DNA of 64,000 nucleotides from Agreia sp. COWG (GTDB taxonomy: Bacteria; Actinomycetota; Actinomycetes; Actinomycetales; Microbacteriaceae): NCBI RefSeq assembly GCF_904528075.1, contig NZ_LR882035.1:2728001-2792000 (forward strand), given 5' to 3'. Shown here piece by piece: positions 28,433 through 36,245 of this stretch (position 1 is the first letter of the stretch; every line of letters starts with the position of its first letter). The translations under genes and the position numbers were made by a program. Below the pieces are notes generated by a model, which ran no database searches, was not told the DNA's origin, and worked only from the letters and a program-made list of their open reading frames with translations.

Positions 28433-29602
28433 TCAGCGCTTGCTGCTGCGGGTGACCGTGAACTTGGCGTTCTGGCCTACGACATCGGTGTGGCCCACGA
28501 TCTTGCGCAGGGTGCTCGCGTGCGAGAGCGAACTGTTGAAGACCGTCCACAGCTCGCCGCCCGGGCGCAGCACACGGGCGGCATCGCGGAACAACCCGAG
28601 CGCCGCGTCCGCGTGCACCGCGGCTCCGACGTGGAACGGCGGGTTGCACAGAATGAGGTCGGCCGACGACGCGGGCTGCGACCGCAGGGTGTCGTCGCGC
28701 ACCACGTCGACGCGGTCGCCCAGTTCGTTCAGCCGCACAGTCTCCATTGCGGACGCCACGGCCGATGCCGACTGATCGGTCGCGATCACGCGGGCGTCGG
28801 GTCGGGCTCGAGCGATCTCAACCGCGAGGATGCCCGTGCCGCAACCGAGGTCGATGGCCACCTCGGGGTGCGGCATCATGCGCGGGATGAACGTGAGCAG
28901 AAAGCGCGTTCCGATGTCGAGCTTCGTTCCCGCGAAGGCGGAGCCCTGCGCCGCGACCCACAGTCCGAGGTCCTCGTGGAACTCCCGTTGCATCGTGTCG
29001 GCCGTCGCGGAAGGCTCTGGCACGGATGCGCCGGCACCGACGAGAGGTGCCGACGCGACGAGAGGTGCCGACGCGACGAGCACGCGCGACTTCTGCCGAG
29101 CCAGGCTCACCCGCAGCGCTCCGAAGTGTGTGGCCAGCACGGCGTTCATGGTCGTCGTGAGGTGTTTGATGCGGCCGCCGGCGAAGACCACGACCGACGG
29201 GTCGGCATGTCGAGCTATGAGCGCCGCCGCCTGGTCGAGCGCGGCCAGAGAGCGGGGTAGCTGCAGAAGCACGACGCGTGCGCCTTCCACCAGCGAGGCG
29301 TCGAAGCCATGAGACTCGTAGCGGTCGGCCAGGCCGGCCCTGTCGGCATTGCGGGCGAGGGCCCGCTCCCCGGTCAGCGCGTCCTGCTGAACCCGGATGC
29401 GCGTCGCCCCGTGCAGGGCGGCCGCACCGAGCGTCAGCGCCCCGTAACGGTCGCCGAGCACCACGACCGTGCCGGCACCGGCTGCCTCGATAGCCTCGGC
29501 CGCCTCGTCGAGGATCAACCTGTCGCTGGCATCGACCGCGAACAGATTGGGTGCCTCGACATCGGGAAAACGGCGAAGGTCATCGAAAGAGAAGTCGGGC
29601 AT
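28433..29602 (-). CDS. RsmC/RlmG-like rRNA (guanine-N2)-methyltransferase
   Basis: A 389-aa two-domain methyltransferase. The C-terminal half has the SAM-binding motif AIDLGCGTGILAVEIAR and the catalytic NPPFHVGAAVHADAAL, whose NPPF marks N2-guanine or N6-adenine methylation. The N-terminal half is a degenerate copy, as in RsmC and RlmG, which modify ribosomal RNA guanines. Which position it methylates cannot be told. A Ser/Val/Ala-rich duplicated segment (ASAPLVASAPLVGAG) sits between the halves. ATG 29602 follows GGAAGGATGGAG; the frame runs further upstream without support. A divergent methyltransferase gene starts 74 bp away. Confidence 0.85.
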   Translation of the reverse strand: MPDFSFDDLRRFPDVEAPNLFAVDASDRLILDEAAEAIEAAGAGTVVVLGDRYGALTLGAAALHGATRIRVQQDALTGERALARNADRAGLADRYESHGFDASLVEGARVVLLQLPRSLAALDQAAALIARHADPSVVVFAGGRIKHLTTTMNAVLATHFGALRVSLARQKSRVLVASAPLVASAPLVGAGASVPEPSATADTMQREFHEDLGLWVAAQGSAFAGTKLDIGTRFLLTFIPRMMPHPEVAIDLGCGTGILAVEIARARPDARVIATDQSASAVASAMETVRLNELGDRVDVVRDDTLRSQPASSADLILCNPPFHVGAAVHADAALGLFRDAARVLRPGGELWTVFNSSLSHASTLRKIVGHTDVVGQNAKFTVTRSSKR

Positions 29603-29676
29603 GACTCCATCCTTCCAGTGATGCTCACCGGCTGATATTCTGACCGGCTGCGCAGCGCGGCGAAACGAGGGATGCC

Positions 29677-30519
29677 ATGACCGACCACGCCGACGCCATC
29701 CGGGCGAATCGATCCAACTGGGACGACCGGGCCACCGCTCACGCCGCACGCAGCGGAGCCGGCTACCGGGTGCAGAGATACGTCGACGATCGCGAGACCC
29801 TCTCCGGTGTCGTGCGCTTCGACCGAACGAGGCTCGGAGACATCGCGGGCCTGTCCACCGCGCACCTGCAGTGCCACATCGGAACGGACACGCTCTCGCT
29901 CGCGCGACTCGGCGCTCGGGTCACCGGGCTGGACTTCTCCGCCGTCGCCGTAGCCGAGGCCCGCCGACTGGTGTCCGAGACCGGCGACGACGTGAGCTTC
30001 GTGCAGGCCGACGTCTACGACGCCGTCGAGGCGCTCGGCGCCGAGAGCTTCGACCTCGTCTACACCGGCATCGGCGCGCTGTGCTGGCTGCCGAGCATCG
30101 ATCGGTGGGCTGCCGTGGTCGCCGGTCTTCTCGCCCCCGGCGGGCGACTTTTCATTCGCGAGGGCCACCCCATCCTCTGGTCGATGGACGACACGCTCGC
30201 CGACGAGCCGCACCTGCGCTTTTCGTACTTCGAGCGCGCCGAGCCCGTGCAGTGGGACGACGACAGCAGTTACGTGCAGATAGACACCCCCCTGGCGTCT
30301 ACCAAGACCTTCGAGTGGAACCACGGGCTCGGTGAGATCGTCACGGCGCTGCTCGCAAACGGGCTGGTGCTCACGACGCTCGTCGAGCACGACAGTGTGC
30401 CCTGGGAGGCCCTGCCAGGCCAGATGCTCGAGAGGCCGGATGGCGAGTATGCCCTCGACGCCCACGCGGGCGTGGCACCCCTGAGCTACACGATTCAAGC
30501 CGTCAAACCCACCGACTGA
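29677..30519 (+). CDS. Class I SAM-dependent methyltransferase
   Basis: A 280-aa protein with the Rossmann methyltransferase core: LQCHIGTDTLSLARLGARVTGLDFS (motif I, with Cys-His replacing the more usual Gly pair), VSFVQADVYDAVEAL (motif II/III) and FDLVYTGIGALCWLPSIDRW (motif IV region). It would transfer a methyl group to a small molecule; the substrate is unknown. The N-terminus AIRANRSNWDDRATAHA is typical of a group often annotated only as methyltransferase-domain proteins. ATG 29677 is preceded by GAGGGATGCC. It may share a divergent promoter region with the rRNA methyltransferase. Confidence 0.85.
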   Translation: MTDHADAIRANRSNWDDRATAHAARSGAGYRVQRYVDDRETLSGVVRFDRTRLGDIAGLSTAHLQCHIGTDTLSLARLGARVTGLDFSAVAVAEARRLVSETGDDVSFVQADVYDAVEALGAESFDLVYTGIGALCWLPSIDRWAAVVAGLLAPGGRLFIREGHPILWSMDDTLADEPHLRFSYFERAEPVQWDDDSSYVQIDTPLASTKTFEWNHGLGEIVTALLANGLVLTTLVEHDSVPWEALPGQMLERPDGEYALDAHAGVAPLSYTIQAVKPTD

Positions 30520-30634
30520 ACGGTGTCGCGTGCCGCCCGTCATGCCCCCCGAATGGCAACGAGAAAGTGACATTCAGGTAACGGCAGCACAAATCCCTGC
30601 ACTCTCGCAGGCAGATCAGGATACGGTCACAAGA

Positions 30635-31996
30635 ATGGCGACTACTGACACAGCACCACTGGCCCTCGCGCCACGGCGTTTCATCGACCGTGTAATCAGG
30701 CCGGTTCTGCCAGACGCCGAGTTGTTCATGACTCCCCGCGCGCTCCTCTGGGGATTCGTCGGCATTCACATCGTGTACCTGTTGGGACTCCTGCCCAACA
30801 TCATCAACGGCACCGTCGAGGGCGATCTGCCGCTCTACCGTCGCTGGGCCATCGCCGCCGAAGGATTCTCGCAGTGGCCGGGCATCTCGTTCGAGTGGGT
30901 CTACCCCATCGGCGCCATCCTGCCCATCTCGGTCTCGAACATCGCCGGTCCGCAGTTCTACCAGCTGTTGTGGTTCGTGCTCATCGCGGTGTTGAACGCC
31001 GCCTCGATCATCGTGCTGTCGAAGAAGGGCCAGTCCCGTCGTGGCATCGTGGCCTCGTGGTGGTGGCTCGGAATCCTGACGCTGCTCAGCCCCGTCGCCC
31101 TGCTTCGCCTCGAGGGCATCACCGCTCCGATCGTGATCATCGCCCTGGTTCTGATCGCTCGCAGGCCGATCGTCGCATCCGTTCTGCTCGCCCTCGCCAC
31201 CTGGATCAAGGTGTGGCCGGGCGCCATCTTCCTCGCGATCATCGCCGCCTTCCCCATGCGACGCATCGCGGTGATCACCGGAGCCGTCTTCTCCCTCGGG
31301 GTCGCGGCCATCGTGTGGGCCGCCGGCGGCCTGCAGTACCTCTTCGGCTTCGCGCAGATGCAGAGCGACCGAGGCCTTCAGCTCGAGGCGCCCGTGACCA
31401 CCCCGTGGCTGTGGCTCGCCATCATGAAGCACCCGGGCAGCTACATTTTCAACAACACCGACATCGCCACCCGCGAGGTCGTCGGCCCCTACGATCACCT
31501 CGCCGTGTCGCTCATGACGCCGGTGATGGCCATCTCCGTGGTCGCCGTTCTCGGTCTCGTCGTCTGGGCCAAGCACCGGGGCGCCGACGCGTCACGCCTG
31601 CTGCTCGTCGCGGCCCTCGCGCTCACCGCTTGCGTCGTCGTGTTCAACAAGGTGGGCTCACCGCAGTACATGCTCTGGATCGCTCCGATCATCGCCGTGG
31701 GAATCACCCAGGGTTGGCGCGCCTGGCGCACCCCGGCGCTGCTGATGATCGCCATCTCGCTGCTCACCACGATGGTGTTCCCGATCTTCTACATGCCCCT
31801 CATCGACGGAAACCCCGTCGTGGCGCTGATGCTCACCGGTCGCAACATGCTCGTCGTGGTGCTGCTCGGGTGGGCCGTTCGCGAGATCATCTACCTCGGC
31901 GCCCGCGCCGCCGGTGCCGAGCCGCGCTTCGAGCGTCGGGCACGCGAGCGTGAGCAGCGGTCGGCGTTCGCCGACACCTCCAGCTCCGCCCGCTGA
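30635..31996 (+). CDS. Polytopic membrane glycosyltransferase, GT87/DUF2029-like
   Basis: A 453-aa protein with about 10-12 hydrophobic segments. An early loop contains EGDLPLYRRWA, the acidic site expected for a polyprenyl-phosphate-sugar-dependent GT-C enzyme, and later ALATWIKVWPGAIFLAI carries the Lys typical of the family. It probably adds mannose or another sugar to a lipid or wall polymer using a polyprenyl donor, on the outer side of the membrane. The C-terminus is charged (RFERRAREREQRS). ATG 30635 (MATTDTAP) is chosen as a plausible start; the frame opens at 30530 but that part looks non-coding. No strong ribosome binding site is seen. Confidence 0.8.
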   Translation: MATTDTAPLALAPRRFIDRVIRPVLPDAELFMTPRALLWGFVGIHIVYLLGLLPNIINGTVEGDLPLYRRWAIAAEGFSQWPGISFEWVYPIGAILPISVSNIAGPQFYQLLWFVLIAVLNAASIIVLSKKGQSRRGIVASWWWLGILTLLSPVALLRLEGITAPIVIIALVLIARRPIVASVLLALATWIKVWPGAIFLAIIAAFPMRRIAVITGAVFSLGVAAIVWAAGGLQYLFGFAQMQSDRGLQLEAPVTTPWLWLAIMKHPGSYIFNNTDIATREVVGPYDHLAVSLMTPVMAISVVAVLGLVVWAKHRGADASRLLLVAALALTACVVVFNKVGSPQYMLWIAPIIAVGITQGWRAWRTPALLMIAISLLTTMVFPIFYMPLIDGNPVVALMLTGRNMLVVVLLGWAVREIIYLGARAAGAEPRFERRAREREQRSAFADTSSSAR

Positions 31997-32049
31997 CCTT
32001 CCCCGGTCGAGCGCACCGACCGTGCGCCGCATCGCGCGATAATCAGAGC

Positions 32050-32595
32050 ATGACTCGTGCCCTTCTGATCATCGACATCCAGAACGACTACTTCACGGGT
32101 GGGGCGTTTCCCCTCGTCGAACCGGATGCCGCGGCGCACGTCGCGGGCGCGCTGCTCCGGTCGTTCCGCGAGGCGGCCGAGCCCGTCGTCCACATCTTTC
32201 ACGTATCGACCGACGCGAACGCGACGTTCTTCGTTCCCGGCACCGACGGCATCCGGATTCACGATCTCGTAGCGCCGCAGGAGCACGAGGTCGTGCTCGA
32301 GAAGCACGAGCCGAACAGTTTCATCGGCACGGGGCTGGCTGAGATCCTCGCCGACGACGGCATCGACGAGCTGGTGATCGTGGGAATGATGAGCAGCATG
32401 TGCGTCGACTCGACCACGCGAGCCGCGTCGGAGCTCGGCCTCACGGTGACGGTGGTTCACGACGGCTGCGCCGCGCCCGACCTCACCTTCGGCGAGACGG
32501 TCGTGCCCGGAGCTGTCGTGCACGCGTCGTTCATGGCTGCTCTCGACGGCAGCTTCGCCACGGTGGTCTCGAGCCGGGAGTTTCTCGCCGCGTAG
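32050..32595 (+). CDS. Isochorismatase-family cysteine hydrolase
   Basis: A 181-aa alpha/beta hydrolase of the isochorismatase-like group with the full catalytic triad: D9 (LLIIDIQNDYF), K85 (VLEKHEPNSF) and C118 (VGMMSSMCVDSTTRAASELG). Such enzymes hydrolyse amides, including nicotinamide, N-carbamoyl compounds and ureidoacrylate-type substrates; specificity is not readable. The length is normal. ATG 32050 starts 53 bp after the glycosyltransferase stop and the gene converges on the acetyltransferase gene with only 12 bp between. Confidence 0.9.
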   Translation: MTRALLIIDIQNDYFTGGAFPLVEPDAAAHVAGALLRSFREAAEPVVHIFHVSTDANATFFVPGTDGIRIHDLVAPQEHEVVLEKHEPNSFIGTGLAEILADDGIDELVIVGMMSSMCVDSTTRAASELGLTVTVVHDGCAAPDLTFGETVVPGAVVHASFMAALDGSFATVVSSREFLAA

Positions 32596-32607
32596 GGCCG
32601 TGGAGCC

Positions 32608-33078
32608 CTAGGCGAGCTGCCTCGCGTAGCAGAGCGATCGCTCGATACCCGCGTAGGCACCGAAGTTGGCGGTGCGAACGTAGCCCTCGCGCTCGTAGAA
32701 GCGCACGGCATCGGGCTGAGCGGTTCCGGTCTCGAGTCTCAGTGTCGTGCAGCCCCGCTTCATGGCACGTGCCTCGAGCTCGCGAAGAATCGCCGTGGAG
32801 ACGCCGGATCCCCTGGCGTGCTGCACCACGAACATGCGCTTGAGCTCAGCGGTGCCATCGTCGAGCATGCGCAGGCCGCCGCAGCCGAGGGCCTCGCCGC
32901 TGGTCTCGTCGTAGGCGATGACGAACTCGCTCATATCTGCGGCGGTCGGCTTGATGCCGGGCTCTGTATCTCCGCCGTACCGCACGTCGAGTTCACTGCG
33001 CTGGGCCGCACGCAGCTCGACGGCGTCGGGATGTTCGAACGGAGTGGAGCGAATCGACAGGGATGCGGGTGAGGTCAC
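32608..33078 (-). CDS. GNAT-family N-acetyltransferase
   Basis: A 156-aa acetyltransferase. The acetyl-CoA binding motif is seen as ELKRMFVVQHARGSGVSTAILRELEARAM (variant of the Q/RxxGxG/A loop), followed by TLRLETGTAQPDAVRFYEREGYV. It would acetylate a small amine or protein N-terminus; the substrate is unknown. The start is GTG 33078, only 25 bp from the ATG of the divergent phosphatase gene, so the two promoters must overlap each other's 5' regions. Confidence 0.88.
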   Translation of the reverse strand: MTSPASLSIRSTPFEHPDAVELRAAQRSELDVRYGGDTEPGIKPTAADMSEFVIAYDETSGEALGCGGLRMLDDGTAELKRMFVVQHARGSGVSTAILRELEARAMKRGCTTLRLETGTAQPDAVRFYEREGYVRTANFGAYAGIERSLCYARQLA

Positions 33079-33103
33079 CGTGAAACGCTACTCTTTTTCA
33101 GTC

Positions 33104-33985
33104 ATGCCCCCGCTCACCCCCACCACAACCACAACCACAACCATCGTCGGCGGCGCCAACTACCCGGCCGAGCTGGTGGCTGCCGTCGTGCGCGCGACCG
33201 AGGCAGCTGCATCCGCGTGTCTCCCGCTCGTCGGCTCCGGCGACAAGAACGCGGTCGACGAGCTGGCGGTCTCGGCGATGCGGGAGGCCCTCGCCCTGGC
33301 CCCCTTCGACGGCACGGTGGTCATCGGTGAGGGCGAGAAAGACGAGGCCCCGATGCTCGCGAATGGCGAGCGGCTCGGAACGGGCGACGGGCCGGGCGTG
33401 GACATCGCTGTCGATCCGCTCGACGGCACCCGACTCGCGGCCGAGGACCTTCCCGGCGCCATCGCGGTGATCGCGCTGGCCCCGCGGGGCAGCATGTTCG
33501 ATCCGCGAGACGTGTTCTATATGCAGAAGCTCATCGCAGGGGCGGCAGGCATCGGCGTGCTCGACCTGCGGCTGCCGGCTGCGCAGAACGCGTCGCTACT
33601 GGCCGACGCGCTCGAGAAGCCGATCGACGACCTCGTGGTGGCCGTTCTCGACAAACCGCGGCACGCATCCATGGTCACTGAGCTGCGCGCCGCCGGCGCC
33701 CGGGTTCGGCTCGTCGGAGAGGGTGATGTCTCGATCGCCATCGCGGCTGCCACGCCCGGCTCGGGCATCGACGCGGTCATGGGAGTCGGCGGAACGCCCG
33801 AGGGCGTCATCGCGGCGTGCGCTGTGCGCTCGCTCGGCGGCTTCATGCAGGGCCGGATGGCTCCGCAGTCAGACGCGCAGCGCAGCGCAGCCCTCGCGGC
33901 GGGCCATGACCTGGGGCGGGTGTTCTCTGTCGAGGAGCTGGTCACGAGCGGCAGGGTGCTGCTGGTCTCGACCCCGGTGACCTGA
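33104..33985 (+). CDS. glpX: GlpX-type class II fructose-1,6-bisphosphatase, shortened at the C-terminus
   Basis: A 293-aa phosphatase of the GlpX family, acting in gluconeogenesis on fructose 1,6-bisphosphate with Mg2+ or Mn2+. The metal-site motifs GEGEKDEAPML (75-85) and DPLDGTR (104-110) are present, as is IALAPRGSMFDPRDVFYMQKL. GTPEGVIAACAVRSLGGFMQGRM is intact. GlpX proteins are normally about 320-340 aa; this one stops at RVLLVSTPVT, removing roughly 40 residues that usually follow. No frameshifted continuation is seen before the convergent hspR gene. Residues 6-13 are a poly-Thr run from an ACC/ACA repeat. It could be a divergent paralog with altered activity; a full-length copy may exist elsewhere. 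Confidence 0.82.
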   Translation: MPPLTPTTTTTTTIVGGANYPAELVAAVVRATEAAASACLPLVGSGDKNAVDELAVSAMREALALAPFDGTVVIGEGEKDEAPMLANGERLGTGDGPGVDIAVDPLDGTRLAAEDLPGAIAVIALAPRGSMFDPRDVFYMQKLIAGAAGIGVLDLRLPAAQNASLLADALEKPIDDLVVAVLDKPRHASMVTELRAAGARVRLVGEGDVSIAIAAATPGSGIDAVMGVGGTPEGVIAACAVRSLGGFMQGRMAPQSDAQRSAALAAGHDLGRVFSVEELVTSGRVLLVSTPVT

Positions 33986-34016
33986 GCGAGATGGTCTCGC
34001 CACGGCTTCGGGCGGA

Positions 34017-34445
34017 CTAGTCGTCGCTGCGCGACGACCGCGCCGGCCGCCAGACGACGAGCTCGGTGCGACGGGCGGTGCGGGTGCCGTGCTTCAAAGA
34101 GACGACGTCGCCCTGCACATCGGCGGCGAAAACGCGGCGACCGGGGCGGTTGAGCAGCTCGTCGGCCAGGGCGCCCTCGAGTTCGCGCACGCGGCCGGAG
34201 AGCGCCGCAACCTGGTTCTCGAGGGTCAGGATGCGGGCGATGCCCTCGAGGCTGACACCTTCGGCCGAGAGCCGGGCCACCTCGCGCAACTGCACCACGT
34301 TGCGCATCGAGTAACGCCTCGACTTGCCAGCGGTTCTCGTGGGGCTCACGAGCCCTATGCGGTCGTACTGCCGGAGCGTCTGGGGGTGCATGCCCGCCAG
34401 TTCGGCGGCCATGGCGATTGCGAACATCGGTGAGTTCTCGTCCAT
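34017..34445 (-). CDS. hspR: HspR, MerR-family heat-shock repressor
   Basis: A 142-aa MerR-type repressor, last gene of the leftward dnaK operon. The N-terminal winged helix is FAIAMAAELAGMHPQTLRQYDRIGLVSPTRTAGKSRRYS, a close match to HspR, followed by VAALSGRVRELEGAL as a dimerising coiled coil and a basic tail. HspR binds HAIR sites and uses DnaK as corepressor, which closes the loop in this operon. HAIR boxes are visible before dnaK and clpB. ATG 34445 lies 57 bp after the dnaJ stop. The gene converges on glpX with 31 bp between. Confidence 0.95.
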   Translation of the reverse strand: MDENSPMFAIAMAAELAGMHPQTLRQYDRIGLVSPTRTAGKSRRYSMRNVVQLREVARLSAEGVSLEGIARILTLENQVAALSGRVRELEGALADELLNRPGRRVFAADVQGDVVSLKHGTRTARRTELVVWRPARSSRSDD

Positions 34446-34502
34446 GGCCAGCCTTCCTGTCGGTGAAACGGTGTTTCGGGTGGGTGCGGTTCCCCGCAGG
34501 GC

Positions 34503-35489
34503 CTATTCCTGCGCCTTCGATAGCAGCTCGAGGCGGGGATTCTCTTGTGGCTCGACGGCGTGGAACGCCTCGAGGGCCTCGCGGGCCTCGGCGCTCAGGT
34601 GAGCGGGCACCGCCACCTGCACGACCGCGAGCAGATCACCCGTTCCCTTGCTGGTCTCGACGCCGCGTCCCTTGACACGCAGCACGCGCCCCGAGGGAGT
34701 GCCGGGAGCGACCTTGAGCTTCACCGGGTCTCCGCCGAGGGTCGGAACCTCGATCGTGGCGCCGAGCGTGGCCTCCACGAATGTCACGGGAACGTTGACG
34801 CGGAGGTTCAACCCGTCGCGTTCGAAGACGGGATGTTTGCGCACGGTCACGGTGAGTACGATATCGCCTGGCTCGCCGCCATCAGGACTCGCTTCGCCTT
34901 TTCCGCGCAATTTGATCTTCTGGCCGTCGGACACGCCGGCGGGGATCTTCACGGTGATCGGGCGGCCGTCGGCCGTCTGCAGCTTGATCGTGTCGCCCTT
35001 GGTGGCCGTGAGAAAGTCGATCGTGGCCCGCGCGGTGACGTCGCGGCCCCTGGTCGGCCCGCCGTAGCCGCGAAAGCCACCGCTCGAGCCGCCGAAGAGG
35101 CCACCGAGAAGGTCGTCGTACTGGCTGCCGGCCCCGGGCTGCGTATAGGTGTACTGCTGACCGCCACGGCCGGCGCCGCCCCCACCGAACATGCCGCCGA
35201 AGACGTCTTCGAAGCCTCCACCCTGCTGGCCGGGAGCCTGGAAGCGCGCTCCGGAGCCCATGGCTCGGATCTGGTCGTATTCTTTGCGCTGTTCGGGATC
35301 CGAGAGCACAGAGTTCGCCTCGGAGATCTCTTTGAACTTCGCCTCGGCCTTCGCGTCACCCGGATTGGAGTCGGGGTGATACTGCCGCGCGAGCTTGCGA
35401 TAGGTCTTTTTGAGTTCGGCCTCGGAGATGTCCTTCGAGACACCGAGGACCTTGTAGAAGTCTTTATCGAACCAATCCTGGCTGGCCAT
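34503..35489 (-). CDS. dnaJ: DnaJ/CbpA-type co-chaperone without zinc finger
   Basis: A 328-aa J-domain protein that stimulates DnaK ATPase activity and hands over clients. The J domain (residues 8-75) has YRKLARQYHPDSNPGD with the essential HPD. A Gly/Phe-rich stretch (about 75-150, GGGFEDVFGGMFGGGGAGRGG) follows, then the C-terminal beta-sandwich domains with KIPAGVSDGQKIKLRGKGEASPDGGEPGDI. The four CxxCxGxG repeats of classical DnaJ are absent, so it is a type II protein, although it occupies the dnaJ slot of the operon. ATG 35489 is 88 bp after grpE, with a large stem-loop between. Confidence 0.93.
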   Translation of the reverse strand: MASQDWFDKDFYKVLGVSKDISEAELKKTYRKLARQYHPDSNPGDAKAEAKFKEISEANSVLSDPEQRKEYDQIRAMGSGARFQAPGQQGGGFEDVFGGMFGGGGAGRGGQQYTYTQPGAGSQYDDLLGGLFGGSSGGFRGYGGPTRGRDVTARATIDFLTATKGDTIKLQTADGRPITVKIPAGVSDGQKIKLRGKGEASPDGGEPGDIVLTVTVRKHPVFERDGLNLRVNVPVTFVEATLGATIEVPTLGGDPVKLKVAPGTPSGRVLRVKGRGVETSKGTGDLLAVVQVAVPAHLSAEAREALEAFHAVEPQENPRLELLSKAQE

Positions 35490-35512
35490 ATTTTCCTCGT
35501 TGATCAGTGGTG

Positions 35513-35560
35513 CCCGTCGAGGGGCTCAGGGAACGACCGTTCCCCGAGCCCCTCGACGGG
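35513..35560 (-). other. Large stem-loop between grpE and dnaJ
   Basis: Arms 35513-35535 and 35538-35560 are 23 bp each and complementary except one position that becomes a G-U pair in the leftward mRNA. The sequence starts CCCGTCGAGGGGCTC. It lies 17 bp after the grpE stop inside the operon and 23 bp before the dnaJ ATG. It may set the ratio of GrpE to DnaJ by partial termination or by protecting the upstream mRNA end. Confidence 0.85.
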
Positions 35561-35577
35561 CTGTACCCAGGTGGTGA

Positions 35578-36243
35578 TTACGCGCTGACCGGCGTCGAGA
35601 CGACGACCTTGGCCGCACGCAGGAGCGTCGAACCGAGGTAGTAGCCCGTCTCGACGACGTCTGCCACCGTCTCGACCTCGACCTCGGCCGAGGGCTGCTG
35701 GAAGATCGCCTCGTGCAGCTTCGGGTCGAATGCCTCGCCGATCGCACCGAAGGGCGCGAGCCCCAGGCGCTCCGTTCCGGCGCGCAACTTCTGCGCGATG
35801 GAGGCGAAGGGACCCTCGACGAGGTCGCCGTGCTTCTCGGCACGGTCGAGATCGTCGAGAACCGGCAGCAGGACCTTGACCACGTCGCCGACCGTGCGCT
35901 CCCGCTCGATCTCGCGATTGGCCTCGGTGCGCTTGCGGTAGTTGGCGTACTCGGCCGTGACCCGCTGCAGATCGGCGAGCCTCTCGGTCGCGAGCACCTC
36001 GTCTGAGGCGGTCGACGACGACGGGGCCTTGGCGTCGTCGAGGAAGCTCAGGTCGGCGTCGGAGAGCGACGTCTCGACGTCGGGCCCCTCTGCCTCGATG
36101 AACTCGCCCTCGATCGGCGTGCCGGCCTCGGTCGCGCTGTCGTCGCCCGATGCGTCGGCGTTGCCCGAACCTGCCGCGGGGGTCTCGACCGATTCCGGCT
36201 CCGACCCTTCCGCGGGCTCAGGCGTCGCGTTCGTCTCAGTCAC
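35578..36243 (-). CDS. grpE: GrpE nucleotide exchange factor
   Basis: A 221-aa co-chaperone that releases ADP from DnaK. The acidic, low-complexity N-terminus (about residues 1-85) is followed by the coiled coil LADLQRVTAEYANYRKRTEANREIERERT and the signature VLPVLDDLDRAEKHGDL, then the beta-rich head ending in EVETVADVVETGYYLGSTLLRAAKVVVS. The start is GTG 36243, two bases after the dnaK stop, with GAAGGAC as ribosome binding site inside the dnaK 3' end, so it is coupled to dnaK. Second gene of the heat-shock operon. Confidence 0.95.
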   Translation of the reverse strand: MTETNATPEPAEGSEPESVETPAAGSGNADASGDDSATEAGTPIEGEFIEAEGPDVETSLSDADLSFLDDAKAPSSSTASDEVLATERLADLQRVTAEYANYRKRTEANREIERERTVGDVVKVLLPVLDDLDRAEKHGDLVEGPFASIAQKLRAGTERLGLAPFGAIGEAFDPKLHEAIFQQPSAEVEVETVADVVETGYYLGSTLLRAAKVVVSTPVSA

Positions 36244-36245
36244 GG

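Noticed and set aside
33986-34016. Frameshifted remainder of glpX
   Set aside because: Neither other frame after the stop restores the expected GlpX C-terminal sequence, and hspR begins 31 bp later on the other strand.
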